Part shown: one piece after another, positions 52,523 to 62,948 of the stretch | Layout of the letters: every line of letters begins with the position of its first letter | Position numbering within the stretch: position 1 is the stretch's first letter | DNA from: Aidingimonas halophila | GTDB taxonomy: Bacteria; Pseudomonadota; Gammaproteobacteria; Pseudomonadales; Halomonadaceae | Length of the DNA: 64,000 nt | Direction: 5' to 3' | Assembly (NCBI RefSeq): GCF_900106955.1 | Contig: NZ_FNNI01000002.1 | Location: forward strand, 434,001 to 498,000 | The notes under the pieces: generated by a model | What the model was told of the DNA's origin: nothing | What the model saw: the letters and a program-made list of their open reading frames with translations, nothing else | Databases searched by the model: none | Translations under genes and position numbers: made by a program

Positions 52523-52987
52523 TCAGGTAATCACCGTGACGTCATCGGCTTGCAGGCCGCGCTCATTCTGCACGACGTGATAACGCACCTTCTGTCCCTC
52601 GGCGAGGGTCCGGTGACCACGACCGCGAATGGCGCGAAAGTGAACGAACACATCATCCCCGGAATCACGTGTGATGAAACCGTACCCTTTGTTGACATTG
52701 AACCATTTGACTTCACCGATCTCCCGATCATCATCCTCGACCTCGGCCAGCGTGGCGAGTTTTGGCGTCAGGATGTTGACGGCCAGGGTAGCGATCATCA
52801 GCAGTAGAAATACCGCCACGACGACCGCGAGATAAACGACGGCGACACCGCCGACCTCCAGACTACGGAACAATTCCTGCGACAACTCTCCACCCGTCAG
52901 GGAGATGAACAGCGCGATCAGCAGTGGAGCCGGTGCGGCGAGGAGAACACTGATAAGACTACAACGAAGTAACACCTTGCGATTCAT
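52523..52987 (-). CDS. Membrane-anchored cold-shock-domain protein
   Basis: 154 residues from ATG 52987 (the ATG at 53032 would add 15 residues). The N-terminal half has two hydrophobic segments (about 8-32, [20 protein letters not shown], and 44-73, [20 protein letters not shown]), so both ends may face the cytoplasm. The C-terminal 70 residues form a cold-shock domain with RNP1 [18 protein letters not shown] and RNP2 DVFVHFRAI, then a basic RGRGHRT turn. Soluble Csp proteins are single-domain nucleic-acid chaperones; here the domain is tethered to the inner membrane. Similar proteins occur in Pseudomonas and relatives, with no established function that I know of. Confidence 0.85.
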   Translation of the reverse strand: MNRKVLLRCSLISVLLAAPAPLLIALFISLTGGELSQELFRSLEVGGVAVVYLAVVVAVFLLLMIATLAVNILTPKLATLAEVEDDDREIGEVKWFNVNKGYGFITRDSGDDVFVHFRAIRGRGHRTLAEGQKVRYHVVQNERGLQADDVTVIT

Positions 52988-53085
52988 GGACCTCGACTTC
53001 TCTTGTTGTGGCGATGAATGAAACGATCTCAACGGCGACCGCCAAGCTTCTGGCGGCCACTGATCCAGACAATGAAGGTGCCGCG

Positions 53086-53370
53086 ATGAACGATGATACG
53101 CGACGAAACGATTCTAACACGCCAATAGCGGACTCGCTCGCCTCGCTAGAAACAAGACTCGAAGCCGTGGAAAGCCGGCTCGCTTACCAGGAACATTGGT
53201 TGGACGAACTCGACCGAGCGCTGGCTGGTCAGGAAAAGCGTCTGGCAGCATTGGAAACTCTCAGTGGGGCCATGCAGGAACGCTTACGCCAGCATCATCA
53301 CGCACTTCAGAACGGCGATACGTCCGCTACCGAGCCCCGCCCTGAGGATGAAAGACCCCCACATTATTGA
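53086..53370 (+). CDS. slyX: SlyX-family protein
   Basis: 94 residues from ATG 53086, which has AAGGTG 6 bases upstream; the frame open from 53008 is not needed. The core is a predicted coiled coil, [20 protein letters not shown] followed by [18 protein letters not shown], and the C-terminus ends RPPHY, the typical SlyX tail. It has an extra N-terminal Asp/Asn-rich segment and is longer than E. coli SlyX (72). Function unknown. A hairpin spans its stop codon. Confidence 0.88.
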   Translation: MNDDTRRNDSNTPIADSLASLETRLEAVESRLAYQEHWLDELDRALAGQEKRLAALETLSGAMQERLRQHHHALQNGDTSATEPRPEDERPPHY

Positions 53371-53377
53371 ATGTGGG
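53358..53377. terminator. Hairpin spanning the slyX stop
   Basis: CCCACATT and AATGTGGG form a perfect 8-bp stem around ATTG, covering the slyX stop codon, in a gap between convergent slyX and trxB. No U tract is present on either strand, so termination activity is uncertain. Confidence 0.4.
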
Positions 53378-53467
53378 AGGGCCATACACACCAGCACCCT
53401 GTCATCGATCCACGTTCAGGTCGACGGCAGGTCTGGCCGCTTGACATTCGATAGCGCGCCGATGGCG

Positions 53468-54427
<960 letters not shown>

Positions 54428-54516
54428 TCATAACAAAAACAAGCGGGTGACTCGACCGATAATAGACGACTCCCGCATTGTATCACCACTCGCGGCGAAC
54501 GGGAGGCGAAACGAAA

Positions 54517-54539
54517 GAGGCGGCCCTCAGGGCCGCCTC
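54517..54539 (-). terminator. Intrinsic terminator of the peroxiredoxin gene
   Basis: GAGGCGGCCC and GGGCCGCCTC form a perfect 10-bp stem with a 3-base loop. On the minus-strand RNA it is followed by UUUCGUUUCG. It lies 19 bases after the peroxiredoxin stop, a good Rho-independent terminator. Confidence 0.8.
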
Positions 54540-54557
54540 ATAACCGATCATGCTGGT

Positions 54558-55160
54558 TTACAGCGCCTCGGAGTGGGCCCCGAGGTACTTGGCAACCCCT
54601 TCGGCGGTATCCTTCATGCCTTCTTTGCCTTCATCCCAACCAGCCGGGCAGACTTCGCCATGCTTCTGGTGGTGCTTGAGGGCCTTGACCATGCGCAGCA
54701 TCTCATCGACATTGCGGCCCAGCGGCAGATTGTTGACCGTCTGATGCTGGATCACGCCATTCTCGTCAATCAAGAAAGAGGCGCGCATGGCGACACCGGC
54801 TTCCGGATGCTCGATGCCATAGGCCTGAGTCACTTCATGCTTGACGTCCGCCACGATAGGGAAGCCGACTTCACCGATACCACCCTTCTCGGGGGAGGTC
54901 TTGCGCCATGCATGGTGAGTGAACTGCGAGTCGATGGAGGCACCGATCACCTCGACACCGAGCTCCTTGAATTGCTCCAGGCGATTGTCATGGGCAATGA
55001 TCTCGGACGGGCAGACGAACGTGAAGTCCAACGGCCAGAAGAACAGGACACGCAGTTTTCCGTGGCTGTCTGACAGTTTGAAATTCTCCACGATCTCACC
55101 ATTGCCCAGAACAGCCGGTGCTTCAAAATCAGGGGCTTGGCGTCCAACCAGTACACTCAT
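54558..55160 (-). CDS. 2-Cys peroxiredoxin (AhpC/Prx1 type)
   Basis: Thiol peroxidase of 200 residues that reduces hydrogen peroxide and organic peroxides. Peroxidatic Cys near residue 49 in DFTFVCPSE, resolving Cys near 170 in GEVCPAGW, with the typical-2-Cys Prx1 segments IGASIDSQFTHHAW, MRASFLIDENGVIQHQTVNN (as RASFLIDENGVIQHQTV) and RNVDEMLRMVKAL. It is of the AhpC/Prx1 type that may use thioredoxin; no ahpF is adjacent, but trxB is. AAGGAG lies 7 bases upstream of the ATG. A palindrome in its promoter region is listed separately. Confidence 0.95.
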   Translation of the reverse strand: MSVLVGRQAPDFEAPAVLGNGEIVENFKLSDSHGKLRVLFFWPLDFTFVCPSEIIAHDNRLEQFKELGVEVIGASIDSQFTHHAWRKTSPEKGGIGEVGFPIVADVKHEVTQAYGIEHPEAGVAMRASFLIDENGVIQHQTVNNLPLGRNVDEMLRMVKALKHHQKHGEVCPAGWDEGKEGMKDTAEGVAKYLGAHSEAL

Positions 55161-55206
55161 GCAACGTCTCCTTTAATTATGGAAATCATCGATTCAAAAC
55201 TCTGAA

Positions 55207-55220
55207 TAGACTAAAGTCTA
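55207..55220. promoter_or_regulatory. Palindrome in the peroxiredoxin promoter region
   Basis: TAGACTAAAGTCTA is a perfect 14-base palindrome 47-60 bases upstream of the peroxiredoxin ATG. It overlaps a possible minus-strand -10 (TAGTCT) placed 18 bases after TTGTTA. It could be an operator; it does not match the spaced OxyR pattern. Confidence 0.4.
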
Positions 55221-55332
55221 AACACCAGAAATAACAATTGGTCCAGGCAATGACCCGTATAGGCATTACCTATATCATCAATGCCCGACCCGATTTTCTG
55301 ACATACCTGACATCATCCATGATATCCGATAT

Positions 55333-55539
55333 TCAGAAGACATCGTCGTCGCGCCCGAGAACCACATTCTCCAAATCTCCATATTGCGTGACGACGACAT
55401 GGACCTGTATCGGCGAACAGCAGCGCGGACAGTCTTCCCACGTCGCGTGACTTCCCTGGCTGGCATCGACCAGCAATTGGAAGTCCGTGTTGCAGTAGGG
55501 GCAGGTTACCGCCCACGTATTGAGCATCTCTTCGTGCAC
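55333..55539 (-). CDS. CPXCG-motif cysteine-rich mini-protein
   Basis: A 68-residue protein with two cysteine pairs, VTCPYCNTDFQ near residue 12 and WEDCPRCCSPIQ near 36, and a short acidic C-terminus (GRDDDVF). The four cysteines suggest a zinc-binding knuckle. Members are annotated as CPXCG-motif proteins, function unknown. The start may be GTG 55539, with a weak GGGA upstream, or ATG 55527, which gives MLNTWAVTCPYC; the latter fits family length better but has its purines immediately adjacent. It stands alone between the peroxiredoxin and acnA. Confidence 0.8.
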   Translation of the reverse strand: MHEEMLNTWAVTCPYCNTDFQLLVDASQGSHATWEDCPRCCSPIQVHVVVTQYGDLENVVLGRDDDVF

Positions 55540-55573
55540 GACGATATCCCATTGACGCCTCGACTTCCGCTAC

Positions 55574-55587
55574 CCCCCCACGTGGGG
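55574..55587. promoter_or_regulatory. GC-rich palindrome upstream of acnA
   Basis: CCCCCACGTGGGGG is a perfect 14-base palindrome in the 218-base gap between the divergent CPXCG gene and acnA. No U tract follows on either strand, so it is not an obvious terminator. It may be a protein-binding site or a chance GC-rich repeat. Confidence 0.3.
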
Positions 55588-55757
55588 GCCACCGCCGATA
55601 ATTTCAAGTTGTCCGGATACCCACCACGGAAAGTTCATTCACTGACATTGAGAGGAATACTTGCCCAGCATGCTAGGCTTGAAAACAGACGATAACATAA
55701 CCATGTCACGATAAGTGGATGTCGCATGACATTTCGCTCTTCGATGAGGAGGAGACC

Positions 55758-58517
55758 ATGAACACCCCTACCACGCCCGATATGCTATCGACACTCGATG
55801 TCGGTCGGCACACCTATCACTACTACAGCCTGCCAAAGGCAGCGCAGGCATTCGGAGATATCTCCAGACTCCCTGTCACTCTCAAGGTGCTACTCGAGAA
55901 CCAGCTTCGCTTTGCCGACGATGCCAGTGTCTCCAATGACGACCTGCAGGCGTTGGTCGACTGGCAAAAGGAGGCGAAGTCCACGCGCGAGATCGGTTAT
56001 CGCCCAGCCAGGGTATTGATGCAGGACTTCACTGGTGTGCCCGGCGTGGTGGACCTGGCATCCATGCGTGCGGCTGTCGCCAAGCTCGGGGAAGACCCGT
56101 CGCGTATCAATCCATTGTCACCAGTCGATCTGGTCATTGACCATTCGGTGATGGTCGACAAGTTCGGCAATCCCTCGGCGTTTCGCGACAACGTTGCCAT
56201 CGAGATGGAACGTAACCGTGAGCGTTACGAGTTCCTGCGCTGGGGGCAGGATGCATTCGACAATTTCCGGGTTGTCCCTCCCGGTACCGGGATCTGTCAC
56301 CAGGTCAACCTCGAGTATCTGGGCAAGACAGTGTGGACCAAGGAGGTCGACGGCAAGACCTTCGCCTTCCCTGACACCCTGGTCGGAACCGACTCCCACA
56401 CCACCATGATCAATGGATTGGGCGTACTCGGTTGGGGCGTCGGTGGCATCGAAGCCGAAGCAGCCATGCTGGGCCAACCGGTCTCGATGCTGATTCCCGA
56501 AGTGGTCGGCTTCAAGCTGACCGGAAAACTGCGTGAAGGCATTACCGCCACCGACCTGGTGCTGACCGTAACGCAAATGCTGCGTGAACGCGGTGTCGTC
56601 GGCAAGTTCGTCGAGTTCTATGGCGATGGCCTTCAGGACCTGCCGGTTGCCGACCGCGCCACGATCGCCAACATGTCGCCGGAATACGGTGCCACCTGCG
56701 GTTTCTTCCCGGTCGATGACGAGACACTGAAGTACTTGCGCCTGACAGGGCGCGATGACGATCAGGTGGCACTGGTCGAGGCCTATTGCAAGGATCAGGG
56801 ACTATGGCGTGAGCCGGGCGCCGAGCCGATTTTCAGCGACACACTTCAATTGGACATGGGAGATGTCGAAGCCAGCCTCGCCGGTCCCAAGCGGCCACAG
56901 GACCGCGTTGCCCTGTCCGACATGAAGCGCACCTTCGAAACCTTGTTGAACGGCGACAACAAGGACCTCTCGTCGACCGAGAAAGGCAAATGGTTATCGG
57001 AAGGAGGACAAACCGCCGTCGGTGTCGAAAAGAGTTATGAGGGCCTCGACTTTACAGGAACCGACAGCCAGGACGTCGACCTGAATGGGGAGGCGTTCAA
57101 ACTCAACCATGGCGCTGTCGTCATTGCCGCCATCACGTCATGCACCAACACCTCCAACCCCAGTGTCATGATGGCGGCCGGTCTGCTCGCCCGGAATGCA
57201 CGCAACAAAGGGCTCGGGACCAAGCCTTGGGTCAAGACCTCGCTGGCTCCCGGCTCCAAAGTGGTCACGGACTACCTGGCCGCTGGTGGCGTGCAGGATG
57301 ATCTGGATGCCCTGGGCTTCAATCTGGTGGGCTACGGTTGCACGACCTGTATCGGCAATTCAGGCCCATTACTGGAACCCATCGAGAAAGCCATCGAGCA
57401 AGGTGACCTGACGGTGGCCTCGGTGTTATCCGGCAACCGTAACTTCGAAGGCCGCGTCCACCCCTTGACCAAGACCAACTGGCTGGCTTCACCGCCCCTG
57501 GTGGTTGCCTACGCCCTGGCCGGCAACGTCCGTCTCGACCTCACCCAGGAGCCTTTGGGCATCGGCTCCGACGGCAAGCCGGTCTACCTTCAGGATATCT
57601 GGCCATCACAGGCGGAAATCGCTGAGGCCGTCGAAAAGGTCAATACCAACATGTTCCGCAAGGAATACGCCGAAGTCTTCGACGGCGATGACGTCTGGCA
57701 ATCCATCGACGTACCACAAAGTGAAGTCTACCAATGGTCTGATCAGTCCACCTACATTCAGCACCCCCCTTTCTTCGAGGGTATGGGTAGGACTCCCGCA
57801 CCGGTGGAGGATGTACATGGTGCCCGCATATTGGCCATGTTCGGGGATTCAGTGACAACCGACCACATCTCTCCGGCTGGCGCCATCAAACCCGACAGCC
57901 CGGCAGGACGCTACTTGCAGGAACGCGGCGTCAAACCGGTGGATTTCAATTCCTACGGCTCACGGCGCGGCAACCATGAAGTCATGATGCGCGGCACCTT
58001 CGCCAACGTCCGTATCAAGAACGAGATGCTGGATGGCGTCGAGGGTGGCTTTACGCGTCATGTACCGAGCGGCGAACAGATGGCCATCTACGATGCCGCC
58101 ATGAAGTACCAGGAGGAAAATACACCGTTGGTCATCATTGCCGGGAAGGAGTACGGTACCGGCTCCTCACGTGACTGGGCCGCCAAGGGGACCCGACTGC
58201 TTGGTGTGCGAGCGGTACTGGCCGAATCCTACGAGCGCATTCATCGTTCCAACCTGATCGGGATGGGTGTGGTACCGCTGCAGTTTCCCAATGGAGAGAA
58301 CCGTGAAACGCTGGGCATCACCGGTGACGAGACGATATCTATCGACGGACTGACCGCGTTGACACCTGGCGGCCGGGTCAACGTCACTATCGCCAGCGAC
58401 AAGGGCGAGAAGAAAATCGAGGCCTTGTGCCGCATCGACACTGCCAATGAGTTGGAGTACTACCGTCATGGCGGCATCCTCCATTATGTCCTGCGCAAGA
58501 TGATCGGCTCAGCCTAA
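55758..58517 (+). CDS. acnA: Aconitate hydratase A
   Basis: 4Fe-4S enzyme isomerising citrate and isocitrate; 919 residues. ATG 55758 chosen because AGGAGGAG lies 3-8 bases upstream; the frame from 55719 is longer without support. Cluster cysteines: one in [13 protein letters not shown] (about residue 464) and two in [13 protein letters not shown] (about 530). Active-site segments [22 protein letters not shown] (as [20 protein letters not shown]), [19 protein letters not shown] (as [14 protein letters not shown]) and the swivel domain [17 protein letters not shown] are intact. A strong hairpin follows the stop. Confidence 0.98.
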   Translation: MNTPTTPDMLSTLDVGRHTYHYYSLPKAAQAFGDISRLPVTLKVLLENQLRFADDASVSNDDLQALVDWQKEAKSTREIGYRPARVLMQDFTGVPGVVDLASMRAAVAKLGEDPSRINPLSPVDLVIDHSVMVDKFGNPSAFRDNVAIEMERNRERYEFLRWGQDAFDNFRVVPPGTGICHQVNLEYLGKTVWTKEVDGKTFAFPDTLVGTDSHTTMINGLGVLGWGVGGIEAEAAMLGQPVSMLIPEVVGFKLTGKLREGITATDLVLTVTQMLRERGVVGKFVEFYGDGLQDLPVADRATIANMSPEYGATCGFFPVDDETLKYLRLTGRDDDQVALVEAYCKDQGLWREPGAEPIFSDTLQLDMGDVEASLAGPKRPQDRVALSDMKRTFETLLNGDNKDLSSTEKGKWLSEGGQTAVGVEKSYEGLDFTGTDSQDVDLNGEAFKLNHGAVVIAAITSCTNTSNPSVMMAAGLLARNARNKGLGTKPWVKTSLAPGSKVVTDYLAAGGVQDDLDALGFNLVGYGCTTCIGNSGPLLEPIEKAIEQGDLTVASVLSGNRNFEGRVHPLTKTNWLASPPLVVAYALAGNVRLDLTQEPLGIGSDGKPVYLQDIWPSQAEIAEAVEKVNTNMFRKEYAEVFDGDDVWQSIDVPQSEVYQWSDQSTYIQHPPFFEGMGRTPAPVEDVHGARILAMFGDSVTTDHISPAGAIKPDSPAGRYLQERGVKPVDFNSYGSRRGNHEVMMRGTFANVRIKNEMLDGVEGGFTRHVPSGEQMAIYDAAMKYQEENTPLVIIAGKEYGTGSSRDWAAKGTRLLGVRAVLAESYERIHRSNLIGMGVVPLQFPNGENRETLGITGDETISIDGLTALTPGGRVNVTIASDKGEKKIEALCRIDTANELEYYRHGGILHYVLRKMIGSA

Positions 58518-58544
58518 TCCGCTGTTTCAAAAGCCAAACCAACA

Positions 58545-58578
58545 CAACGCCCCATCGGGTTGACCCGATGGGGCGTTG
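58545..58578. terminator. Strong bidirectional terminator between acnA and maeA
   Basis: CAACGCCCCATCGGGT and ACCCGATGGGGCGTTG form a 16-base perfect inverted repeat around TG, between convergent acnA and maeA. On the plus strand TTCGG follows; on the minus strand TGTTGGTTTGGCTTTT follows, so it can serve both directions. Confidence 0.8.
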
Positions 58579-58648
58579 TTCGGCAAAGCACCGCATTGCC
58601 CTCCCGAGAAGAGGCGCGGATCATCTGTAATGCATGTTTCCTCTCATG

Positions 58649-60328
58649 CTAGAAAGCGCGACGACGATACTCACGATAGCGCGGGAACCAGAAGTTGCGT
58701 TCGATGGATTCCCGAAGCGTCTGATCCTCACTTCGCAACGCCACCCCGTCTTCCTGCGCCTGTTTGGCGACATCAAAGGCAATGGATTTGCTGATGTCAC
58801 GAATATCGGACAATGCCGGCAGGAGAGCCCCTTCACCGTGCTGAACCATGGGAGCTGACTTGGCCAAGGCATTGGACGCCGCCATCAACATCCTATCAGT
58901 CACACGCGAGGCACGTGTCGCTACGACCCCCAGACCGATCCCCGGGAAAATATACGCGTTGTTGCACTGAGCGATCGGATAGGTTTCGCCCCTCAGTTCC
59001 ACGGGTTTGAAGGGGCTGCCCGTTGCCACCAGTGCCTGGCCTTCGGTCCATGCCAGTATCTCATCCGGCGTTGCTTCGACGCGTGAGGTCGGGTTTGAGA
59101 GCGGCATGACTACCGGATGCTGGCAAGCGGTGTGCATGGTTTCTATCACATCCTGTGTGAACAGACCGCGCTGTCCGGATACCCCCACCAATACGGTCGG
59201 TTGCACCTGCGTCACGACATCGAGCAGACCACGGTCGCCGTTTCCATCCAGGACGTTGGAATCATGTGCCAACCTGGCCTGAAAGTCATAGAGCCCATCC
59301 ATGTCGGTGGTCAGCAGGCCATGCCGATCAACCATGAAAATACGCGCCCGGGCTTGTGCTTCACTCAGTCCCTCTTCCTGCATTGCCACGACGATCTGTT
59401 CGGCGATCCCGCAACCGGCGGAGCCGGCTCCGACGAAGACGATGCGCTGGTCGCTGACCTTTTCTCGCTTGGCCTTGCATGCCGCCAAGAGGGTCCCTAC
59501 ACACACAGCCGCGGTCCCCTGAATGTCATCGTTGAAGCAGCAAAGATCATCGCGGTAGCGCTCCAGAAGCGGCATGGCATTGGTCTGGGCGAAATCCTCG
59601 AATTGCAGCAACACATTCGGCCAGCGGCGCTTCACTGCCGCGATGAACTCCGCCATGAAGGCGTCGTACTCTTCCTGGGAGACACGCTCATGCCGCCACC
59701 CCATGTACATCGGATCATCCAGCAACGCTTGGTTGTTGGTGCCGACATCGAGCATGATCGGCAGAGTATAGGCTGGGCTGATTCCTCCACAGGCGGTGTA
59801 GAGCGACAGTTTGCCAATGGGAATGCCCATCCCGCCGATACCTTGGTCGCCCAACCCCAGGATGCGCTCACCGTCGGTGACTACGATGACCTTGACGTTA
59901 TCCTTGGTCGCGCTGCGCAGGATCTCATCCATGTGGTCACGATCGGGGTAGGAAATGAAAAGCCCCCGATGATTACGGTAGATATTGGAGAATTCCTCAC
60001 ACGCCTCCCCGACCGTCGGGGTGTAGATGATCGGCAGCATCTCCTCGAGATGCGACTCCAGTAGCCGGAAGAACAGTGTCTCGTTGTCATCCTGGATCGC
60101 ACGCAGATAGATATGACGATCGAGGTCGCTCTGACATTGACGATATTGCCTATAGGCGCGCTCGGCCTGTTCTTCGATGGTTTCGACATTTTGCGGCAGC
60201 AACCCGATCAGGTTGAATGCCATGCGTTCCTGTAGAGTAAAGGCACTTCCCTTGTTGAGCAGCGGCATTTCCAGTAATGATGGGCCGGCATAGGGAATAT
60301 ACAGCGGTCGCTTGGCAGACTCTTTCAT
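58649..60328 (-). CDS. maeA: NAD-dependent malic enzyme
   Basis: Oxidative decarboxylation of malate to pyruvate; 559 residues from ATG 60328, which matches the usual start ([20 protein letters not shown]); ATG 60340 adds four residues. Signatures: [37 protein letters not shown] (as [17 protein letters not shown]), [15 protein letters not shown] with the metal-binding Asp residues, and the dinucleotide fold [15 protein letters not shown]. The protein is close in sequence to E. coli MaeA (SfcA), which prefers NAD. It is a single-domain malic enzyme without a phosphotransacetylase fusion. Confidence 0.95.
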   Translation of the reverse strand: MKESAKRPLYIPYAGPSLLEMPLLNKGSAFTLQERMAFNLIGLLPQNVETIEEQAERAYRQYRQCQSDLDRHIYLRAIQDDNETLFFRLLESHLEEMLPIIYTPTVGEACEEFSNIYRNHRGLFISYPDRDHMDEILRSATKDNVKVIVVTDGERILGLGDQGIGGMGIPIGKLSLYTACGGISPAYTLPIMLDVGTNNQALLDDPMYMGWRHERVSQEEYDAFMAEFIAAVKRRWPNVLLQFEDFAQTNAMPLLERYRDDLCCFNDDIQGTAAVCVGTLLAACKAKREKVSDQRIVFVGAGSAGCGIAEQIVVAMQEEGLSEAQARARIFMVDRHGLLTTDMDGLYDFQARLAHDSNVLDGNGDRGLLDVVTQVQPTVLVGVSGQRGLFTQDVIETMHTACQHPVVMPLSNPTSRVEATPDEILAWTEGQALVATGSPFKPVELRGETYPIAQCNNAYIFPGIGLGVVATRASRVTDRMLMAASNALAKSAPMVQHGEGALLPALSDIRDISKSIAFDVAKQAQEDGVALRSEDQTLRESIERNFWFPRYREYRRRAF

Positions 60329-60495
60329 GACACATCTCATGCTGTGGGTGGTTCCGAACGCCTGAAGCGCTCGATGGCATATCCATGATGGCTCAGTTTA
60401 TCATGGAGGAGACTGCCTCGGCTCCCATCGCGGATATCAAGCGCCTCTGCTGCAGGCGACCTTATCCATCACGCCAATATCGTCCGGGGGATACC

Positions 60496-61506
60496 ATGCG
60501 CGTCTTCTATCACGGGGATCAGGCACGACATCACCCACAACTCTACTTCTCTCGCGGTCAGCTACGCGCCCCCCAGGAGGTTCCTGCCCGGCTCGCCCCG
60601 TTGCTGGCGGCGCTGGAAACGCTGGGCCTGACGCCGGAAACGCCTGCGGATCAAGGGCCGGGGCCGCTCGCTCGAGTCCACACACTACCCTATCTGCAAT
60701 TCCTGGAGAGCGCACATCGACGTTGGCCGGAGGATTGGGGTGACGAGGTCATCTCCAATGTCTTCGTGCGCGAACCCAATGCATTGCGGGGCATATTGGC
60801 CGAGGCCGGCCGCTATATCGCCGATGGCAGCGCACCTATCGGGGAAGCCACCTGGCATGCTGCCTACGCTTCGGCGCAGAGCGCCATTGCCGGCGCTGAT
60901 GCCCTGTCCCAGCAGGAGCGACTTGCTTACGCGCTCTGCCGCCCTCCCGGTCATCATGCCCGTGCCGATGCGGCCGGCGGCTTCTGCTATCTGAACAATG
61001 CCGCCATTGCCGCTCAGCGACTTACCGCCTCGGGGGCGCGTGTCGCTATTCTCGATACCGATATGCACCATGGCCAAGGCATTCAAGACATCTTCTACTC
61101 GCGTGATGATGTCCTCTATGTCTCCATCCATGGAGATACCACCGACTTCTATCCCGCTGTGTGCGGTTTCGAGGACGAACGGGGGGAAGGCAGTGGCCAT
61201 GGTTACAACATCAATCTACCCATGCCTCATGGCGCTTCCGAAACCCACTTCTTCGAGCGGCTGGATACGGCAGAGCGAGCCATCCAACTCTTTGCCCCCG
61301 ATATCCTGATCCTGACACTCGGCTTCGACATCTACCATGCCGATCCGCAGTCCAGGGTGGGGGTGACAACAGAAGGTTTCGAACGTCTCGGCCATCGTAT
61401 CGCAGCAACCCATTTGCCAACCCTGGTCGTGCAAGAAGGGGGATACGACATCGCCTCGTTGGAAACTAACGCGCATGCCTTTTTCTCGTCTTTGTTGTCG
61501 GCATGA
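60496..61506 (+). CDS. Acetylpolyamine amidohydrolase-like, histone-deacetylase superfamily
   Basis: Zinc deacetylase fold, 336 residues from ATG 60496, which gives MRVFYHGDQARHHPQLYF and has GGGGGA about 5 bases upstream; the frame from 60385 covers the promoter. The catalytic His pair is in CRPPGHHARAD, the zinc ligands in ILDTDMHHGQGIQDIF (Asp, His) and LTLGFDIYHADP (Asp), and the tyrosine-equivalent region is VVQEGGYDIASL. The closest relatives I recognise are acetylpolyamine amidohydrolases (AphA/ AphB type) that deacetylate acetylputrescine and similar substrates. It stands alone, divergent from maeA, so context does not fix the substrate. Confidence 0.85.
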   Translation: MRVFYHGDQARHHPQLYFSRGQLRAPQEVPARLAPLLAALETLGLTPETPADQGPGPLARVHTLPYLQFLESAHRRWPEDWGDEVISNVFVREPNALRGILAEAGRYIADGSAPIGEATWHAAYASAQSAIAGADALSQQERLAYALCRPPGHHARADAAGGFCYLNNAAIAAQRLTASGARVAILDTDMHHGQGIQDIFYSRDDVLYVSIHGDTTDFYPAVCGFEDERGEGSGHGYNINLPMPHGASETHFFERLDTAERAIQLFAPDILILTLGFDIYHADPQSRVGVTTEGFERLGHRIAATHLPTLVVQEGGYDIASLETNAHAFFSSLLSA

Positions 61507-61511
61507 ACGAC

Positions 61512-61548
61512 GATCTCCCCGGGCCGACCATTCGGCGCCGGGGCGATC
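61512..61548. terminator. Long hairpin between convergent deacetylase and transporter genes
   Basis: GATC-T-CCCCGG-GCCGA pairs with TCGGC-G-CCGGGG-C-GATC around CCAT, a stem of about 15 bp with one mismatch and one bulge, starting 6 bases after the deacetylase stop. No strong U tract is present. Probably the shared terminator of the two convergent genes. Confidence 0.6.
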
Positions 61549-61580
61549 TTCACGAATACTGACGCTGTCACGGCAGAACG

Positions 61581-62783
61581 TCAGCAGCTCCTGGCTGCCG
61601 GCCTGGCATCACCTGAAAAGAACAACGGCCGCAGTTTGACTCCCAGCATATTGCCGGCAAAGGCTGCAACCAGCCAAACCCAACCATGCAGACTGCCGGA
61701 AGCGATACCGCTGAAATAGGCACCGATATTGCAGCCGAAAGCCAAGCGTGCACCGTACCCCAACAAGAGACCACCAATGATAGCCGCCGTCACCGAACGC
61801 AGTGGGATACGGAAATTGGGGGCGAACTTGCCTGCCAGAGATGCCGCCACCAACGCCCCTAGAATGATGCCAACGTTCATGACCGTGGTGATATCACTCC
61901 ACACACTGGCATCCAGAGCCGCTGCATTACCGGCCGATTGCCAATAACCCCATTGGCTGACATCACCGCCCAGCCACTCAAAACCTTTGGCCCCCCAGAG
62001 GGCAAAGGCCGACGTAATCCCCCATGGACGGCCAGCCAGGGCCAGTGTCGCAAAGTTGAGCAATGCCAATGCCACCGCGCCGACCAGTATCGGCCAAGGC
62101 CCAGTCAACCAGCGCCGCTGAGGCGACTCGACCTGCGGAGCCGCTTCCATTCGTCCATGACGCCGCTTTTCCAGGATAACGGTCAATGCCGCAATAGCGG
62201 CGAACAAGGCCAGGCTGACGGCGATGCCGCCTCCGGCCCCAAACTCGCTGACCAGAGACGTGGGCTGGAAGGCCGGTAAACTCGTCCACCAAGAAAAATG
62301 CGCCGTACCGATCAAGGAACCGATGATAAAGAACACCAGTGTAATCAGCATACGCGCATTGCCACCTCCGACAGTGAACAGGGTACCCGAGGCACAGCCA
62401 CCGCCCAGTTGCATGCCCAGCCCAAAAAGAAAGGCACCAACGACGACCGATATACCGATCGGAGCCACGAACCCGCTCACCTCCTGACCAAATAGCGTGC
62501 CCGCGCCCAGCGCCGGGAAAAACAGCAGGACACTGATCGCCAGCATGACCATCTGGGCACGCAGACCACGCCCCCGACGCTCAGTGATGAACACGCGCCA
62601 GGCAGCGGTAAATCCGAAAGCCGCATGATAGAGCGCCATCCCCAGAGCCCCGCCGACCAACATCAAGGCACCGAGCCGGACCCCAAACGCGCTACCGATC
62701 ACGATAACGCCGACCAGCAGAAGTGCACCTGCCACCCAGGTCGTCGGGGCCGGACGCCGTGGGGTCAATGCCAATTCACTCAT
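61581..62783 (-). CDS. YeeE/YedE-family sulfur-compound transporter
   Basis: A 400-residue polytopic membrane protein with about nine hydrophobic segments. The two family cysteine motifs are present: GGCASGTLFTVGGG (about residues 128-141) and GARLAFGCNIGAYFSGIASG (about 350), the inner cysteines that in TsuA (YeeE) relay thiosulfate across the membrane. It is a single fused polypeptide rather than two half-length YedE-type genes. The partner YeeD/TusA-like sulfur carrier is not adjacent. The substrate (thiosulfate or another sulfur or selenium species) cannot be set from sequence. The stretch upstream is AT-rich and holds an inverted repeat. Confidence 0.85.
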   Translation of the reverse strand: MSELALTPRRPAPTTWVAGALLLVGVIVIGSAFGVRLGALMLVGGALGMALYHAAFGFTAAWRVFITERRGRGLRAQMVMLAISVLLFFPALGAGTLFGQEVSGFVAPIGISVVVGAFLFGLGMQLGGGCASGTLFTVGGGNARMLITLVFFIIGSLIGTAHFSWWTSLPAFQPTSLVSEFGAGGGIAVSLALFAAIAALTVILEKRRHGRMEAAPQVESPQRRWLTGPWPILVGAVALALLNFATLALAGRPWGITSAFALWGAKGFEWLGGDVSQWGYWQSAGNAAALDASVWSDITTVMNVGIILGALVAASLAGKFAPNFRIPLRSVTAAIIGGLLLGYGARLAFGCNIGAYFSGIASGSLHGWVWLVAAFAGNMLGVKLRPLFFSGDARPAARSC

Positions 62784-62839
62784 TTCACCTCCTGAGGCAC
62801 ACCCAAACCGTTTGCCTGTTAATAATGCAATAGCTTAGT

Positions 62840-62862
62840 GTTTCACTCAGGAAAAGTGAAAT
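62840..62862. promoter_or_regulatory. Inverted repeat upstream of the YeeE/YedE gene
   Basis: TTTCAC (62841-62846) and GTGAAA (62856-62861) are 6-base inverted arms 9 bases apart in an AT-rich stretch that also contains ATTATTAAC, a possible -10 region on the minus strand. It lies 57-80 bases before the transporter start, where a repressor or activator site is expected. Confidence 0.35.
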
Positions 62863-62948
62863 TCATAAAAACGATGGCACTAATTCCTTATTTGCATATC
62901 AGATATCAAGAACCCGCCTTGCGGTCGGCTCCTCAATAAACGTTGTAC

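Noticed and set aside
59117-60064. 315-codon plus-strand open frame opposite maeA
   Set aside because: Antisense to the conserved malic enzyme gene; no independent support.
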